DNA of 64,000 nucleotides, from positions 2,790,001-2,854,000 of the forward strand of contig NZ_JAPJDC010000001.1 of NCBI RefSeq assembly GCF_026241855.1. Direction: 5' to 3'. A model generated the notes under the pieces. That model was given only the letters and a program-made list of their open reading frames with translations, did not search any database and had not been told where the DNA came from. The translations under genes and the position numbers were made by a program. This stretch comes from Curtobacterium flaccumfaciens pv. betae. Its GTDB lineage: Bacteria > Actinomycetota > Actinomycetes > Actinomycetales > Microbacteriaceae. Shown here in pieces: positions 7,426 through 15,147 of this stretch. How positions within the stretch are numbered: position 1 is the stretch's first letter; each line of letters opens with the position of its first letter.

Positions 7426-7656
7426 TCAGCCCTTCACGTTGTTCGGGTCGTTGCCGGGCGCAATCGTGTCCTTCGCGCGCACCCGACCCTCTCGGTTGTG
7501 GATGGAGAGTTCACCACCACCCTGGTTGTTGATGATCGTCCGTGCACGGTAGATCGCCTCAGCCTGGGTGTCAGCGTGTGCCGAGGCTCGACTTCCGCCG
7601 CCTCGCACGTCCCAACCACCATTCGGGTTGGGTACCACGTTCCTGTTGCTACTCAT
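7426..7656 (-). CDS. DUF2188-domain protein
   Basis: 76 residues from ATG 7656. The whole protein matches the DUF2188 pattern: VVPNPNGGWDVRGGGSRASA, HADTQAEAIYRARTIINNQG, GELSIHNREGRVRAKDTI. These small proteins are widespread in actinobacteria; molecular function is not established. Family assignment is confident. Confidence 0.85.
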   Translation of the reverse strand: MSSNRNVVPNPNGGWDVRGGGSRASAHADTQAEAIYRARTIINNQGGGELSIHNREGRVRAKDTIAPGNDPNNVKG

Positions 7657-8083
7657 GTCACCTCCTTTGTCGCGTTGACCCTAACCCGCACCACCGACAC
7701 CTACATATGAAACGCCAGCGAGACGAGCTGCGAAGGGCATTTGGCGCCCGCTTGCGTCTCGATAGCCGATCGGCTAACGCACGCCCCGGGGCCGGATCCG
7801 GCGCACGCGGAAGTCCGGGGATCTCTGGCGAAGTCAGCGTGGTGGGCGCAGCACTGGGACCACCACGCCCGCATCATCTTCGACGAGCAGTATGGGCCGT
7901 TCCGCGCGTGCAACTCCGCAGGGCACCTTGCCGCAACAAGGCGGAGCGGTTGACCATTCGGCCTCAGGAACCGCCTGAGGATGCGGAACTCGTTTGAGCA
8001 CGACACGCCGAGCTGCGGGTCCTGGTCCGCGGCCCAGGCCTCCACCGTGGTAATTCCTTCGTACCTCAGCCTCTGGTGTGCGC
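7657..8083. other. Gap with 19-bp element copy 2 and a coding remnant
   Basis: GCGTCTCGATAGCCGATC lies at 7754-7771. On the plus strand, about 7823-7950, one frame reads SLAKSAWWAQHWDHHARIIF and then GPFRACNSAGHLAA, which looks like a gene fragment, but no full gene can be built. Confidence 0.4.
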
Positions 8084-8305
8084 TCACATGAACTGTGCAA
8101 CACCGGGCATTTCCGAAGCATCAACGCCGCACCAAGTGTCGGTCCGCCGACACTGCGGGTCAGTCAGGTAGATCCGCTTCCCCGGGCCCGAGCTCGGGTG
8201 CGCCGTCGAAGTAAGCACCTCGGATGCGTCGTACGTGCGTACGGTGCCGGTGGAGTCGGTGACCCGCGGTTGTTCTTCGCGAGCTCGAAACCGAGTCACT
8301 TGCAC
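8084..8305 (-). CDS. Small hypothetical protein
   Basis: 73 residues from GTG 8305, ending GVDASEMPGVAQFM. Contains VTDSTGTVRTYDASEVLTST and RIYLTDPQCRRTDTWCGVDA with two cysteines. Codon use is mildly GC-biased. No family recognised; the start could also be the GTG at 8299. Confidence 0.4.
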   Translation of the reverse strand: MQVTRFRAREEQPRVTDSTGTVRTYDASEVLTSTAHPSSGPGKRIYLTDPQCRRTDTWCGVDASEMPGVAQFM

Positions 8306-8368
8306 ACGTCCGCCGTCGCGTCCTAGTCTCGAAGATTCTCAGGCGGCGCGGCTAGTCTCGAGGGAACG

Positions 8369-8392
8369 CTTGTTATACGATCGTCTAACAAG
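8369..8392. promoter_or_regulatory. Extended ACGATCGT palindrome (candidate operator 3)
   Basis: A 24-bp near-perfect palindrome: arms CTTGTTA and TAACAAG flank TACGATCGTC; only one base pair is mismatched. It is the most extended member of the family and lies about 330 bp before the secreted protein at 8715. Confidence 0.7.
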
Positions 8393-8714
8393 TCCCGATA
8401 CGACTCAGCAAAGGGTGCGGCCGCGAACGGCTGCACTTAGTGCTCCTTTCGGGCACTTACCGCCCCCCACTTGCACGGCCACCTGCGACCCCGATCGTTT
8501 TCGCACTTCCAGTATTCGCGTCTCTTAGCTTGCATCCTCGAAGCAGCCTAGAGAAACAGGGTGAATCGACTGCTTCAGCCGCAACCCCACGCTGTGGCAG
8601 ACGTTCTACTTCTGGCCAGCTCCGACTCACCGTATTCAAACCACCAAATTCAACGTAAAGGTCGCCGTAGGGCTTCATTACGAGAGTCCTGCGCCCGAAA
8701 CCAAAGGAAACAAA
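8393..8714. other. Long leader upstream of a secreted protein gene
   Basis: About 320 bp with no gene on either strand that I can support. It ends with the ribosome-binding site AAAGGAAACAAA before ATG 8715. A long untranslated leader or a second promoter is possible. Confidence 0.35.
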
Positions 8715-9215
8715 ATGACTTCTGTACGCCATCAAGCACATGTCGGTAGGAACCCAGGGGAGACTCGTCGTGGCTCGGGGCGACGACGCATCGCACTGGC
8801 GGCGATTGGAGCAGCCGTGGCCATGGCGAGCGTCGGAGCGATTTCATCAGCGGAAGCATCCACACCTGCCGTGCCTATCTACTCGTCGGCCGTCGGACCA
8901 GTTAGCCACGTGCTTGCCACTCACGTGCCAGCGGGTACTCGGGCCTTTTGGGTTGAGAGCTACATCGCTGGGGGCGGGGGCCGGTTTGGACAACGGCCGA
9001 CCTGTGTTAGTTTCCCCGGGGGAGGCACCGTGAACTTCGACATTCGGAGCACGTCCCAGGCGCTCTCCATCACCCCTTCGGCAAATCCGCACTGCTCAGG
9101 AACTACCAGGAACGTTTCAACTGACATCGCGCCCCGGACCGATCGCAATTCACATTGGGACTTCCAGAAAGACCTTCGAGGACGCCCCATCTGGGAGGGC
9201 AACTCCATCCGCTGA
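8715..9215 (+). CDS. Secreted protein of unknown function
   Basis: 166 residues. A long basic N-terminus (RRGSGRRRIALAAIGAAVAM) leads into a signal peptide probably cleaved after SSAEA, around residue 48. The mature part has GTRAFWVESYIAGGGGRFGQ and two cysteines. No enzyme motif. It is less GC-rich than neighbouring genes, and a candidate operator lies upstream at 8369-8392. Export is well supported; function is not known. Confidence 0.65.
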   Translation: MTSVRHQAHVGRNPGETRRGSGRRRIALAAIGAAVAMASVGAISSAEASTPAVPIYSSAVGPVSHVLATHVPAGTRAFWVESYIAGGGGRFGQRPTCVSFPGGGTVNFDIRSTSQALSITPSANPHCSGTTRNVSTDIAPRTDRNSHWDFQKDLRGRPIWEGNSIR

Positions 9216-9303
9216 GCTGGTGCCCGGAGAGACCACACCGCCATCCATCATTCCTTAGTCGTATGGCGCACTGATCTATTGATTGTAAATTAGCTATCCG
9301 AAT

Positions 9304-9335
9304 GGTCCCCTTGGCTGAAAACGGCCGAGGGGACC
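9304..9335 (+). terminator. Rho-independent-type terminator
   Basis: GGTCCCCTTGGC pairs with GCCGAGGGGACC around a TGAAAACG loop, followed by GTTTCTT, after the secreted-protein gene. Confidence 0.85.
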
Positions 9336-9536
9336 GTTTCTTCCCGAACAACGACAACTGATCACCAGATGCCCGCCTACTGCCTCATCTGTCACGACGT
9401 GATCTAAAGTAACGTCACCTTGACCGGGGCTAGATCTGCGCGAGGACCTGAACGTCCCTGTGCGTACATTCACTAATCGGGTCCGATGATCATCGGGTAC
9501 GCCGTGATCGATACTGCGCCGATCGCGAGGCACTCC

Positions 9537-9550
9537 TATACGATCGTCAA
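9537..9550. promoter_or_regulatory. ACGATCGT site (candidate operator 4)
   Basis: TATACGATCGTCAA lies 70-83 bp before the start at 9620. Its left half matches the sites at 8374 and 47300 exactly (TATACGATCGTC). The stretch 9336-9536 holds nothing else recognisable. Confidence 0.55.
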
Positions 9551-9619
9551 GCGAAGACGACAGCGGATCCACCGTTGTTGCCGATCGCCGGAGCCGCAGT
9601 CCCGATTAGCGATGGAAAT

Positions 9620-9889
9620 ATGTACCCAGGAAGCATCCACGTGCGTAACGCACTACGCTATGCGTCATTTGCCGCCACTGCCCTCGGTCTTATTGCTGGC
9701 GGAGGTGCGCAGCCGCATGTGTTCACAACAGCAGCGCCCAATGCCCACAATGTTGCATTGACCGCTTTTCGCTCGGGCAGCAGCGCCGGAACTGCACAAG
9801 TGCGCTTTCATTCATCAGGTCTAGGCAAGCCAAACGAGATTCGCGCGCTAGAACTCTTTTCTGTTGACCTTAGGACGGTTCGTTATTAA
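9620..9889 (+). CDS. Small secreted protein of unknown function
   Basis: 89 residues from ATG 9620, with GATGGAAAT upstream. Begins MYPGSIHVRNALRYASFAAT; the hydrophobic stretch about residues 13-28 resembles a signal peptide ending near GGGAQP. An upstream in-frame TTG at 9575 is an alternative start but has no ribosome-binding site. The peptide FYPGSIK occurs in the ORF at 10130, hinting at a shared origin. Function unknown. Confidence 0.45.
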   Translation: MYPGSIHVRNALRYASFAATALGLIAGGGAQPHVFTTAAPNAHNVALTAFRSGSSAGTAQVRFHSSGLGKPNEIRALELFSVDLRTVRY

Positions 9890-10129
9890 CGAACTATCTC
9901 CCGTTCGACCCGAAGGAGAGCACCGCATCCACGCGCAAATGGACAATTCCCCTACGGGCCGACTCGCTTCGACGGGTGCAGAGCATCTCGACCAATAACT
10001 GCGGGATCGGGTCGGGGACGGTGGGCGGCATGGGAAAGGTCGCAACAACATCATGAGGGTCCTATCTCATTGCCGCGGGTGCCCCACCAAAACTCACACC
10101 CTAACTAAAGATGCACGGAAGGTGACGTT

Positions 10130-10375
10130 TTGAGTCCCGGAGCGATCGATGTACACGGGGGGCGTTCATCGCCGTTCTCGACGGGCTCATTCTATCCCGG
10201 CTCCATTAAGGCGGGTCCCTTCGGTCTCATCGAGCGCCGTCACGGAATGTCGGCAGCGCAGGCGACGCGGAATGTCGCCTGCCTTGCCGCGCAAGTGATC
10301 TACAGACAAAAGCTTGCAGTGGGTTGCACGAGACGACTGACACGTGCCGAAGCGACTTCGAGCGAAAGGCGTTGA
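10130..10375 (+). CDS. Hypothetical protein with TTG start
   Basis: 81 residues from TTG 10130, preceded by GGAAGGTGACG. Reads MSPGAIDVHGGRSSPFSTGS and then FYPGSIKAGPFGLIERR. It ends 2 nt before the Lsr2-like start, so the two may be cotranscribed. No domain recognised. The interval 9890-10129 shows no other gene. Confidence 0.35.
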   Translation: MSPGAIDVHGGRSSPFSTGSFYPGSIKAGPFGLIERRHGMSAAQATRNVACLAAQVIYRQKLAVGCTRRLTRAEATSSERR

Positions 10376-10377
10376 TT

Positions 10378-10620
10378 ATGGGAAAGTTGATCAGTTCGGA
10401 TCTCGTGGACGCCCTCACGGGTACGGCCATCAAAGACGGGAACGGACGCACCGTTGCATTCAGTTTCGACGGCATCGATTACGAGATCGACCTCTCCAAT
10501 GAGAACGTTCTTGCGCTGACTGAAGCGTTCTCCGCGTACACAAAGGCCGGGCGGAAGATCAACCATCGCCCTCTCCGCTCCAAGATTCGGATTGCTTCGA
10601 AAGGCGGCCGCTTGGAATGA
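10378..10620 (+). CDS. Truncated Lsr2-like nucleoid protein (N-terminal domain only)
   Basis: 80 residues from ATG 10378. The Lsr2 dimerisation domain is clear: SSDLVDALTGTAIKDGNGRT, VAFSFDGIDYEIDLSNENVL, ALTEAFSAYTKAGRKI. The C-terminal DNA-binding domain (RGRxxxxxREWANANG-type) present in the full copy at 37272 is missing, replaced by RPLRSKIRIASKGGRLE. Lsr2 silences AT-rich foreign DNA; a protein with only the oligomerisation domain could act as a dominant-negative partner, or could be a remnant. It lies among AT-richer secreted-protein genes. Confidence 0.8.
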   Translation: MGKLISSDLVDALTGTAIKDGNGRTVAFSFDGIDYEIDLSNENVLALTEAFSAYTKAGRKINHRPLRSKIRIASKGGRLE

Positions 10621-10833
10621 TTCGCCGAGATTGGCGTGCATTCGTGCCTCGAAGTCACAAAAGCCCGTGGACGACCGAATTGTCAATGTCAACCACGTCT
10701 TGCGCTGCACAATTTACAGGCCCCCGCCGCTATGAACAGCTAGTCGCCTCCCAAAAGGGCGGCCGACGATACCCATGTTTGGCGAACAGCAGGTGCGGGC
10801 TGTCAGTCATCATTTCTGAGCGCAGCCTCATGG

Positions 10834-10888
10834 TTGACAAGTCGGAATGACGGTATATTTAGTAATTAGAAAAGCTTGAAGCTTTTCT
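10834..10888 (+). promoter_or_regulatory. Promoter followed by a perfect palindrome
   Basis: TTGACA (10834-10839) and TATTTA (10856-10861) are spaced by 16 bp. Just downstream, 10868-10888, 10-bp arms AGAAAAGCTT surround a central G in perfect inverted symmetry. Position across the expected start site suggests an operator for the secreted Cys-rich protein at 10982. Confidence 0.5.
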
Positions 10889-10981
10889 CTTTCACTCGAG
10901 CGCTAGACCTGGAATGACGATGCATAGCCATCGAGTGGCATGTTACTAACGGTCAACAAATAGATGAACGGAGTAGTATCC

Positions 10982-11455
10982 ATGAAAAGTTCTTGGATTA
11001 TCAGTGGCAATCCTCGAAGGGCCAGTATTTCGTCACGTCTACTGGCGCTAGTCGCAGTTGCCGCTGCTCTATTTGTGGTCGCTCCTGCGACGGCCGCCCA
11101 CGCCCAGTCGAACTACCGCGTATGTGGCATGTTCAACTCGACCGATCAGAAAAATGGGATCGGAACAGGGCTTGTTACTAAGATTTATAAGGACGGCGAC
11201 GACACTTGTTCGAAGAAAGTCGTTTTCATCCATGATAATTACGGAAGAGCGTACCCCACATCGGTTGGCAGCTTCGAGTTCCTCTCGATTCCCTGTGAAG
11301 AATTTGCTCAGCGAACGGGTATGGCACGAAATAGCGGCATCAGCGATCCGTGCCCTTCAATGATCATCAATAAAATCTACCGCTTCACTTCTGCGGTCGA
11401 CCTGCTTCATCCGGTAAGCCATCCTCACGTGGCCGCGCAGCCGTGGCATAACTAA
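10982..11455 (+). CDS. Secreted Cys-rich protein, PHVxAQPWHN family, copy 1
   Basis: 157 residues from ATG 10982, with GGAGTAGTATCC upstream. A signal peptide spans about residues 20-46 (ALFVVAPATAAHAQ). The mature protein begins SNYRVCGMFNSTDQKNGIGT and has spaced cysteines (VCG, DTCSKK, IPCEEF, DPCPS). It ends HPVSHPHVAAQPWHN. The product of 46651-47133 shares the whole plan, so these form a small family. No catalytic motif is visible. Secreted Cys-rich proteins of this size near plant cell-wall enzymes suggest an apoplastic effector, which is inference. Confidence 0.75.
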   Translation: MKSSWIISGNPRRASISSRLLALVAVAAALFVVAPATAAHAQSNYRVCGMFNSTDQKNGIGTGLVTKIYKDGDDTCSKKVVFIHDNYGRAYPTSVGSFEFLSIPCEEFAQRTGMARNSGISDPCPSMIINKIYRFTSAVDLLHPVSHPHVAAQPWHN

Positions 11456-11465
11456 CAGACCATCG

Positions 11466-11506
11466 GCTCGCTCCTTCGCTCCCGGCAGGCGAGCGAAGGA
11501 GCGAGC
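11466..11506 (+). terminator. Strong GC hairpin
   Basis: GCTCGCTCCTTCGCTC pairs perfectly with GAGCGAAGGAGCGAGC around CCGGCAGGC, just after the stop at 11455. Confidence 0.7.
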
Positions 11507-12080
11507 TCGGCCGGCAGGCACTCGTTCCCGAATCGAACCGGCAGAGCCGCTTCAGAATCACAGAACTACTTGCTTGGGGTTCAGCGGGACCTCGAGCATC
11601 GGGATGGCGGCGAAGGCAGCGGCGACACCTCTGAACGCACGAGACCAGAAGCGGCCCAACTCGACGCCGAACTACCGGTCCTTCAACGGCTTCGCGACGA
11701 AATGACCACTGTGGAAGCGCGTGCTGCGTCGCGGAGACTTCATTCGTCGTCATAGCACTCTTCCTCATTGAGGATGACTCTGCCCAAGAGCTTTCACCAC
11801 ACCTCTGTTTGTGCACACGGAGCCGCGGGCGTGCTGCGAGGAGATGTGAGGCGCGCCTCGCTAAATGGCCTGGATCGTGCAGCGTTCTGTAGCATCCCTT
11901 GATGTGCGTTCCCTCCTTGGGGGAGGTGGACACGTCAGTGATAACGGAGGTTAGGACGGTATCCCGGAGCCGTACAAGGGATGCCAGATCGTGCTCGTTT
12001 TCGGGATACGAGAGAAGCAGGAGGACCGCGCCGGTTGTGGAAGCCTCGATTGCATCGGAGGCGGTTGTAACGGGAACTTT
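11507..12080. other. Gap with only short coding fragments
   Basis: On the plus strand about 11603-11707 a 34-codon frame reads MAAKAAATPLNARDQKRPNS and then NYRSFNGFATK, which resembles a gene fragment. Nothing longer is supportable; overlapping long minus-strand frames lack coding bias. Confidence 0.3.
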
Positions 12081-12408
12081 CAACCGGGCACAGCGGAAGG
12101 CCGAGCGTGAGAAGGAGCAGGCCGACCGCGCGGCTGCCCGTGAGCAGGGACACACCGAGCGCCTGGAGCGCCGATACCCGACCACGGACGCGGACCGGCA
12201 GCAGGACCCCGCGGCCGCGACCGGCGCCGTCCTCGGTGCCGCGGCCGCCGACGCGATCGACAACGCCACCGACCGCGACGCCGCGGTGATCACCGCCGAC
12301 GGTCGAGACAATGCCCACGCAGCGACCGAGGAGATCCAAACTGATGCCGCGGCACAGACGGAGCCCCTACCTCTCGCCAGTCCAGCGCGTAGCCGGCGTC
12401 GTGACTGA
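12081..12408 (+). pseudogene. Fragment of a plasmid-type gene
   Basis: From about 12081 the plus frame has high third-position GC and reads NRAQRKAEREKEQADRAAAR, then ATGAVLGAAAADAIDNAT and AHAATEEIQ. No start or upstream part is recognisable, and from about 12340 it overlaps the end of the oppositely oriented Fic gene. It looks like one side of a recombination junction that also cut the Fic gene. Identity unknown. Confidence 0.35.
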
Positions 12409-12856
12409 CGCGGTCCCAGAACACCCGCTGGGTTCGGCCGTTGCCCTCCCGGAACGGGTGGATGTAGTTGAACTGGTCGTAGTGATGCGCCAGGCGCATC
12501 ACGAACCGGTCCCGGTCCATGCCGCGGAGCGTGTTGTCGGCGCGGAGCTCGTCGGCGGCGTAGCCGGCGGAGCGGCCGATCATCGACGCGGGCAAGAAGA
12601 ACTCAGCCCCCGCAACGTTCATCCGCATGTCGACCGTGCGAACCTCGCCTGCCCAGTCGTAGACGTCGCTGAACAGTTTGCTATGGATTGCGCGCAGCTC
12701 GTCCAGGTCACCGGTCGCCGGCGGCGGGTACTCGAGCAGTTCCAGCATCCCCGCCCATGCCAGGTCGCCCTCTGCGACGTCGAGCTCGTGCTGGGTGCGA
12801 AGACCGAGTCGGTTTCGGAGGATCCCGGTGTCAGGGTCGAGGTAGGGGTCAGTCAC
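12290..12856 (-). pseudogene. Fic-family toxin, C-terminus replaced
   Basis: From GTG 12856 the protein has a complete and canonical Fic core, HPFREGNGRTQ at residues 133-143, preceded by the flap-region pattern FFLPASMIGRSAGYA. After ALDWRE (residue about 162) the sequence becomes GAPSVPRHQFGSPRSLRGHC, unrelated to Fic proteins, and stops at 12290. The antitoxin gene lies 24 nt upstream. Catalytic residues are intact, so activity may persist, but loss of the last helices makes this uncertain. Confidence 0.75.
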
Positions 12857-12880
12857 GCTGCAGCACGATACGGCGAACCG

Positions 12881-13087
12881 TCACCGGACGCCGCCGTGGC
12901 GAGCGCGAACACGGGCGCGAAGCTCACGGACACTGATCCGGCCCGCGACGTAGTCCTCAGCGTCCGTACGAGACGCCGGCGTGACGTGCAGGCCCTCCAT
13001 CTCGCCACTGGGCGCAGCGACCTCGACCCGACGACGCTCGTCGACGCCAGCCTGACCCGCAGTGCGGTGCGTGGTGCTGATGCTCAT
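12881..13087 (-). CDS. VbhA-type antitoxin with canonical inhibitory motif
   Basis: 68 residues from ATG 13087, with AGGGGAG upstream. SGEMEG at residues 27-32 fits the class I Fic inhibitory motif [ST]xxxEG; the second half (DYVAGRISVRELRARVRARH) matches the VbhA fold. It pairs with the Fic gene immediately downstream. The upstream 25 bp are nearly the same as those before the antitoxin at 644-853, so the two modules share ancestry. Confidence 0.75.
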   Translation of the reverse strand: MSISTTHRTAGQAGVDERRRVEVAAPSGEMEGLHVTPASRTDAEDYVAGRISVRELRARVRARHGGVR

Positions 13088-13182
13088 GGGGACTCCCCTG
13101 CTCGTACTCGATTCGAGCAACCGCAGATGCGTTTGAACGGGTCGGTGCAGGGGCGCCGCGTGCGAAGGATGAGCACCGGTGC

Positions 13183-13457
13183 TCACTGCTTCCCACCTCG
13201 GTCACGTGGTCCGCGAAGCTCGGACCATCCGAGCGCTGCGAGGAACAGGACGGTCAGCACTTGCACGACGACCACCGTCACCACCCATGCGGAGGGCCTC
13301 CGAACGGGCCCTGCACGATCGTATTGATAGTCACCGCCGTCATCGCGCCCGCCAGGACGAGGAGCCCGATGCCCCGGAGTGTGTGGCGTCTGAGGGCCGC
13401 CTCAGCCTGCCTCAGCGGGAACGTACCGTTCCCCTTTGTGGGTCGACCGACCCTCAC
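13183..13457 (-). pseudogene. Frameshifted paralogue of the small membrane protein at 940
   Basis: GTG 13457 overlaps the stop of the upstream gene. The frame reads TLRGIGLLVLAGAMTAVTIN and TIVQGPFGG, then hits TGA. Aligned with 940-1170, one base is missing near 13300; restoring it gives WVVTVVVVQVLTVLFLAALG and ELRGPRDRGGKQ with a stop at 13183. Both transmembrane segments would then be present. Confidence 0.6.
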
Positions 13458-13720
13458 CAGAAGTCCTCCACCAGTACAACGAGCATGGGGAAGAACACGA
13501 TCACTGCTGCGAAGAACAAGACTGTTGCCGTGGCGGGGAACGGGACGTGTGCTGCACGCGCTCCCTCGTCTACTGGACGGACGAGGAGGGCGGCGACCCC
13601 ACCGAGCACCAGCAGCACCGTTACGACGAGGAAAACCCAGACGGGCACCTCGAACCCAGCTATTCCCACTGTCGAGGTGAAGCTCGCTGCTGTGGCCATG
13701 GGTCCAGTGTCCTCGATCAT
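13454..13720 (-). CDS. Small two-helix membrane protein
   Basis: 88 residues from ATG 13720, which overlaps the preceding stop (ATGA). Hydrophobic segments: PVWVFLVVTVLLVLGGVAAL and VLFFAAVIVFFPMLVVLVED near the C-terminus. Part of a tightly coupled operon running from the glutaredoxin gene to the Fic pair. Function unknown. Confidence 0.6.
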   Translation of the reverse strand: MIEDTGPMATAASFTSTVGIAGFEVPVWVFLVVTVLLVLGGVAALLVRPVDEGARAAHVPFPATATVLFFAAVIVFFPMLVVLVEDFW

Positions 13721-14169
13721 GCGCGGGCGCCGGCGTACTGGGTGAACATGCGGTCCATCGTTGCTTCGTGGCGGGCGGCGCGGTCGTCCTCGCCGCGGGC
13801 GCGGGAGATCTCCGCGAACGCGGGGCGGTCCGGCTCGGCGGGGGCGGGTCGGCGGCACATCTCGGCGTAGTACCGGTCTGCGTCGTGCTCGGCCTGCTCG
13901 AGGCGGGCCCGCAGCTCGAGGACCTCGGCGATGAGCGCCGGGGCGGCCATCTGGAACCCGATCATGTAGCCGGCCTCCCACACCTGCCGCTGCTCGTCGG
14001 TGAGTTCCCACTCGTGGACGTGCTCGGTCGGGTCGGCGGTGGCGGCGTCGATGGCGCGGAACGCGGCCACGGTGTCGCCGGCGTAGAGCTCGTCGACGGC
14101 GTCGCGGGTGGACTGCTGCACGGTGTCGGGGCGGACGGTGGTCGGACGCTCGAGGGTCATCGTCATCAC
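13717..14169 (-). CDS. Hypothetical helical protein
   Basis: 150 residues from GTG 14169 (ATG 14166 also possible), overlapping the stop of the glutaredoxin gene. Contains DELYAGDTVAAFRAIDAATA, WEAGYMIGFQMAAPALIAEV and a coiled-coil-like LELRARLEQAEHDADRYYAE. Strong coding bias. No recognised domain; a plasmid-maintenance or regulatory role is possible but not shown. Confidence 0.6.
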   Translation of the reverse strand: MMTMTLERPTTVRPDTVQQSTRDAVDELYAGDTVAAFRAIDAATADPTEHVHEWELTDEQRQVWEAGYMIGFQMAAPALIAEVLELRARLEQAEHDADRYYAEMCRRPAPAEPDRPAFAEISRARGEDDRAARHEATMDRMFTQYAGARA

Positions 14170-14791
14170 GCGGCCGTGCTCGAGGCGAGTTCGCCGATCT
14201 TGTCGGGGCGGAACCCGCTCCAGGAGCCGGTCTCCGTGTCGGTGACGGCGTTGGGGGCGTTGGGGGCGTTGGGGGCGTTGGGGGCGTTGGGGGCGTTGGG
14301 GGCGTTGGGGGCGTTGGGGGCGTTGGGGGCGTTGGGGGCGTTGGGGGCGTTGGGGGCGTTGGGGGCGTTGGGGGCGTTGGGGGCGTTGGGGGCGTTGGGG
14401 GCGTTGGGGGCGTTGGGGGCGTTGGGGGCGTTGGGGGCGTTGGGGGCGTTGGGGGCGTTGGGGGCGTTGGGGGCGTTGGGGGCGTTGGGGGCGTTGGGGG
14501 CGTTGGGGGCGTTGGGGGCGTTGGGGCGTTGGGGGCGTTGGGGGCGTTGGGGGCGTTGGGGGCGTTGGGGGCGTTGGGGGCGTTGGGGGCGTTGGGGGCG
14601 TTGGGGGCGTTGGGGGCGTTGGGGGCGTTGGTGGCGTTGGTGCCGAGGGTGGTCTTCCACTCTTCGATCTGCGCCTGGTCGACGTCGTCGAGGATCACCT
14701 CGGTGTACTCGATGCCGGCGGAGTCGAGAGCGCGCTCGGTGGCCTTGCACATGCCGCAGAACCCGGACTTGGTGTAAACCGTGATGCTCAT
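14166..14791 (-). pseudogene. NrdH/mycoredoxin-type glutaredoxin interrupted by a 9-bp repeat expansion
   Basis: From ATG 14791 (AAAGGTGATTTCG upstream) the N-terminal half is a glutaredoxin: MSITVYTKSGFCGMCKATER with redox motif CGMC at residues 12-15, then GIEYTEVILDDVDQAQIEEW. The C-terminal half, in another frame, is VTDTETGSWSGFRPDKIGEL; WSGFRPDKI is the classic NrdH/glutaredoxin-like ending. Between them, where about 10 residues are normal, lies an array of AACGCCCCC units coding (Asn-Ala-Pro)n. One unit lacks a C (14523-14530) and puts the two halves out of frame. As written, the protein would read through into a Thr-Pro-Pro repeat. Confidence 0.85.
14253..14638. repeat. Tandem 9-bp microsatellite (GGGGGCGTT)n inside the glutaredoxin gene
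   Basis: Thirty perfect units (14253-14522), one 8-bp unit with G4 instead of G5 (14523-14530), eleven perfect units (14531-14629) and one variant GGTGGCGTT (14630-14638): 386 bp in all. Unit-number changes keep the frame; the single short unit shifts it. Confidence 0.97.
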
Positions 14792-15147
14792 CGAAATCAC
14801 CTTTTCGTAAAGTTTGTGATGCAGGAGGCCCCTCCCTCGTTGCATGCTTCTATTCTATAACGCGCGGGCCTATATGTGTACCCTTTTTGGCACATTCTTT
14901 GCACCTTTTTCTGCCGGGCGGCACACCTTTCGGCAGCCTATGCATGCGCATTGTTTGGCACCAGGGCATGACGTTTGAGAACGTACGGCTGGGGCATCGA
15001 TAACGGCGGGAGGGTTGGGAATCCCCAGGAGCATGAACGCCGTGCTGCTATTACCGTCACCCGATAGCAATAGCAGGGCCGCGCATTCCTAAACTGTGTC
15101 ATCCCGGCGCTTTCACCATGTTGGAGACAGCCGCCGCCGTCCGCGGC
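14792..15147. other. AT-richer intergenic region with repeated GGCAC words
   Basis: About 355 bp, clearly lower in GC than its surroundings. On the minus strand TAGAAT near 14857-14862 could be the -10 of the glutaredoxin operon. TTTGGCAC or GGCACA words recur at about 14888, 14921 and 14953. An origin or operator is possible but no iteron array is clear. Confidence 0.35.

Noticed and set aside
11385..12311. Long minus-strand ORF
   Set aside because: Low coding bias; it overlaps the secreted Cys-rich gene and a better plus-strand fragment.
13312..13326. ACGATCGT at 13316 as an operator
   Set aside because: Within the coding sequence of the small membrane protein; the paralogue has a different base there. 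The match near 60172 is also coding.
14253..14638. CRISPR-like array
   Set aside because: Units are contiguous 9-bp repeats without spacers and lie inside a coding sequence, so this is a microsatellite.
13768..14784. Plus-strand ORF rich in Ala-Leu-Gly repeats
   Set aside because: It is the complement of the microsatellite and of two real minus-strand genes.
13454..14845. A single 463-residue protein with Asn-Ala-Pro and Thr-Pro-Pro repeats
   Set aside because: It is the glutaredoxin frame read out of phase through the repeat, then through the next gene in the wrong frame. Gene starts and stops with ATGA-type overlaps show three separate genes.
14870..15070. Plasmid replication origin
   Set aside because: AT-richer with some repeated GGCAC words, but no regular iterons and no Rep gene in the window.
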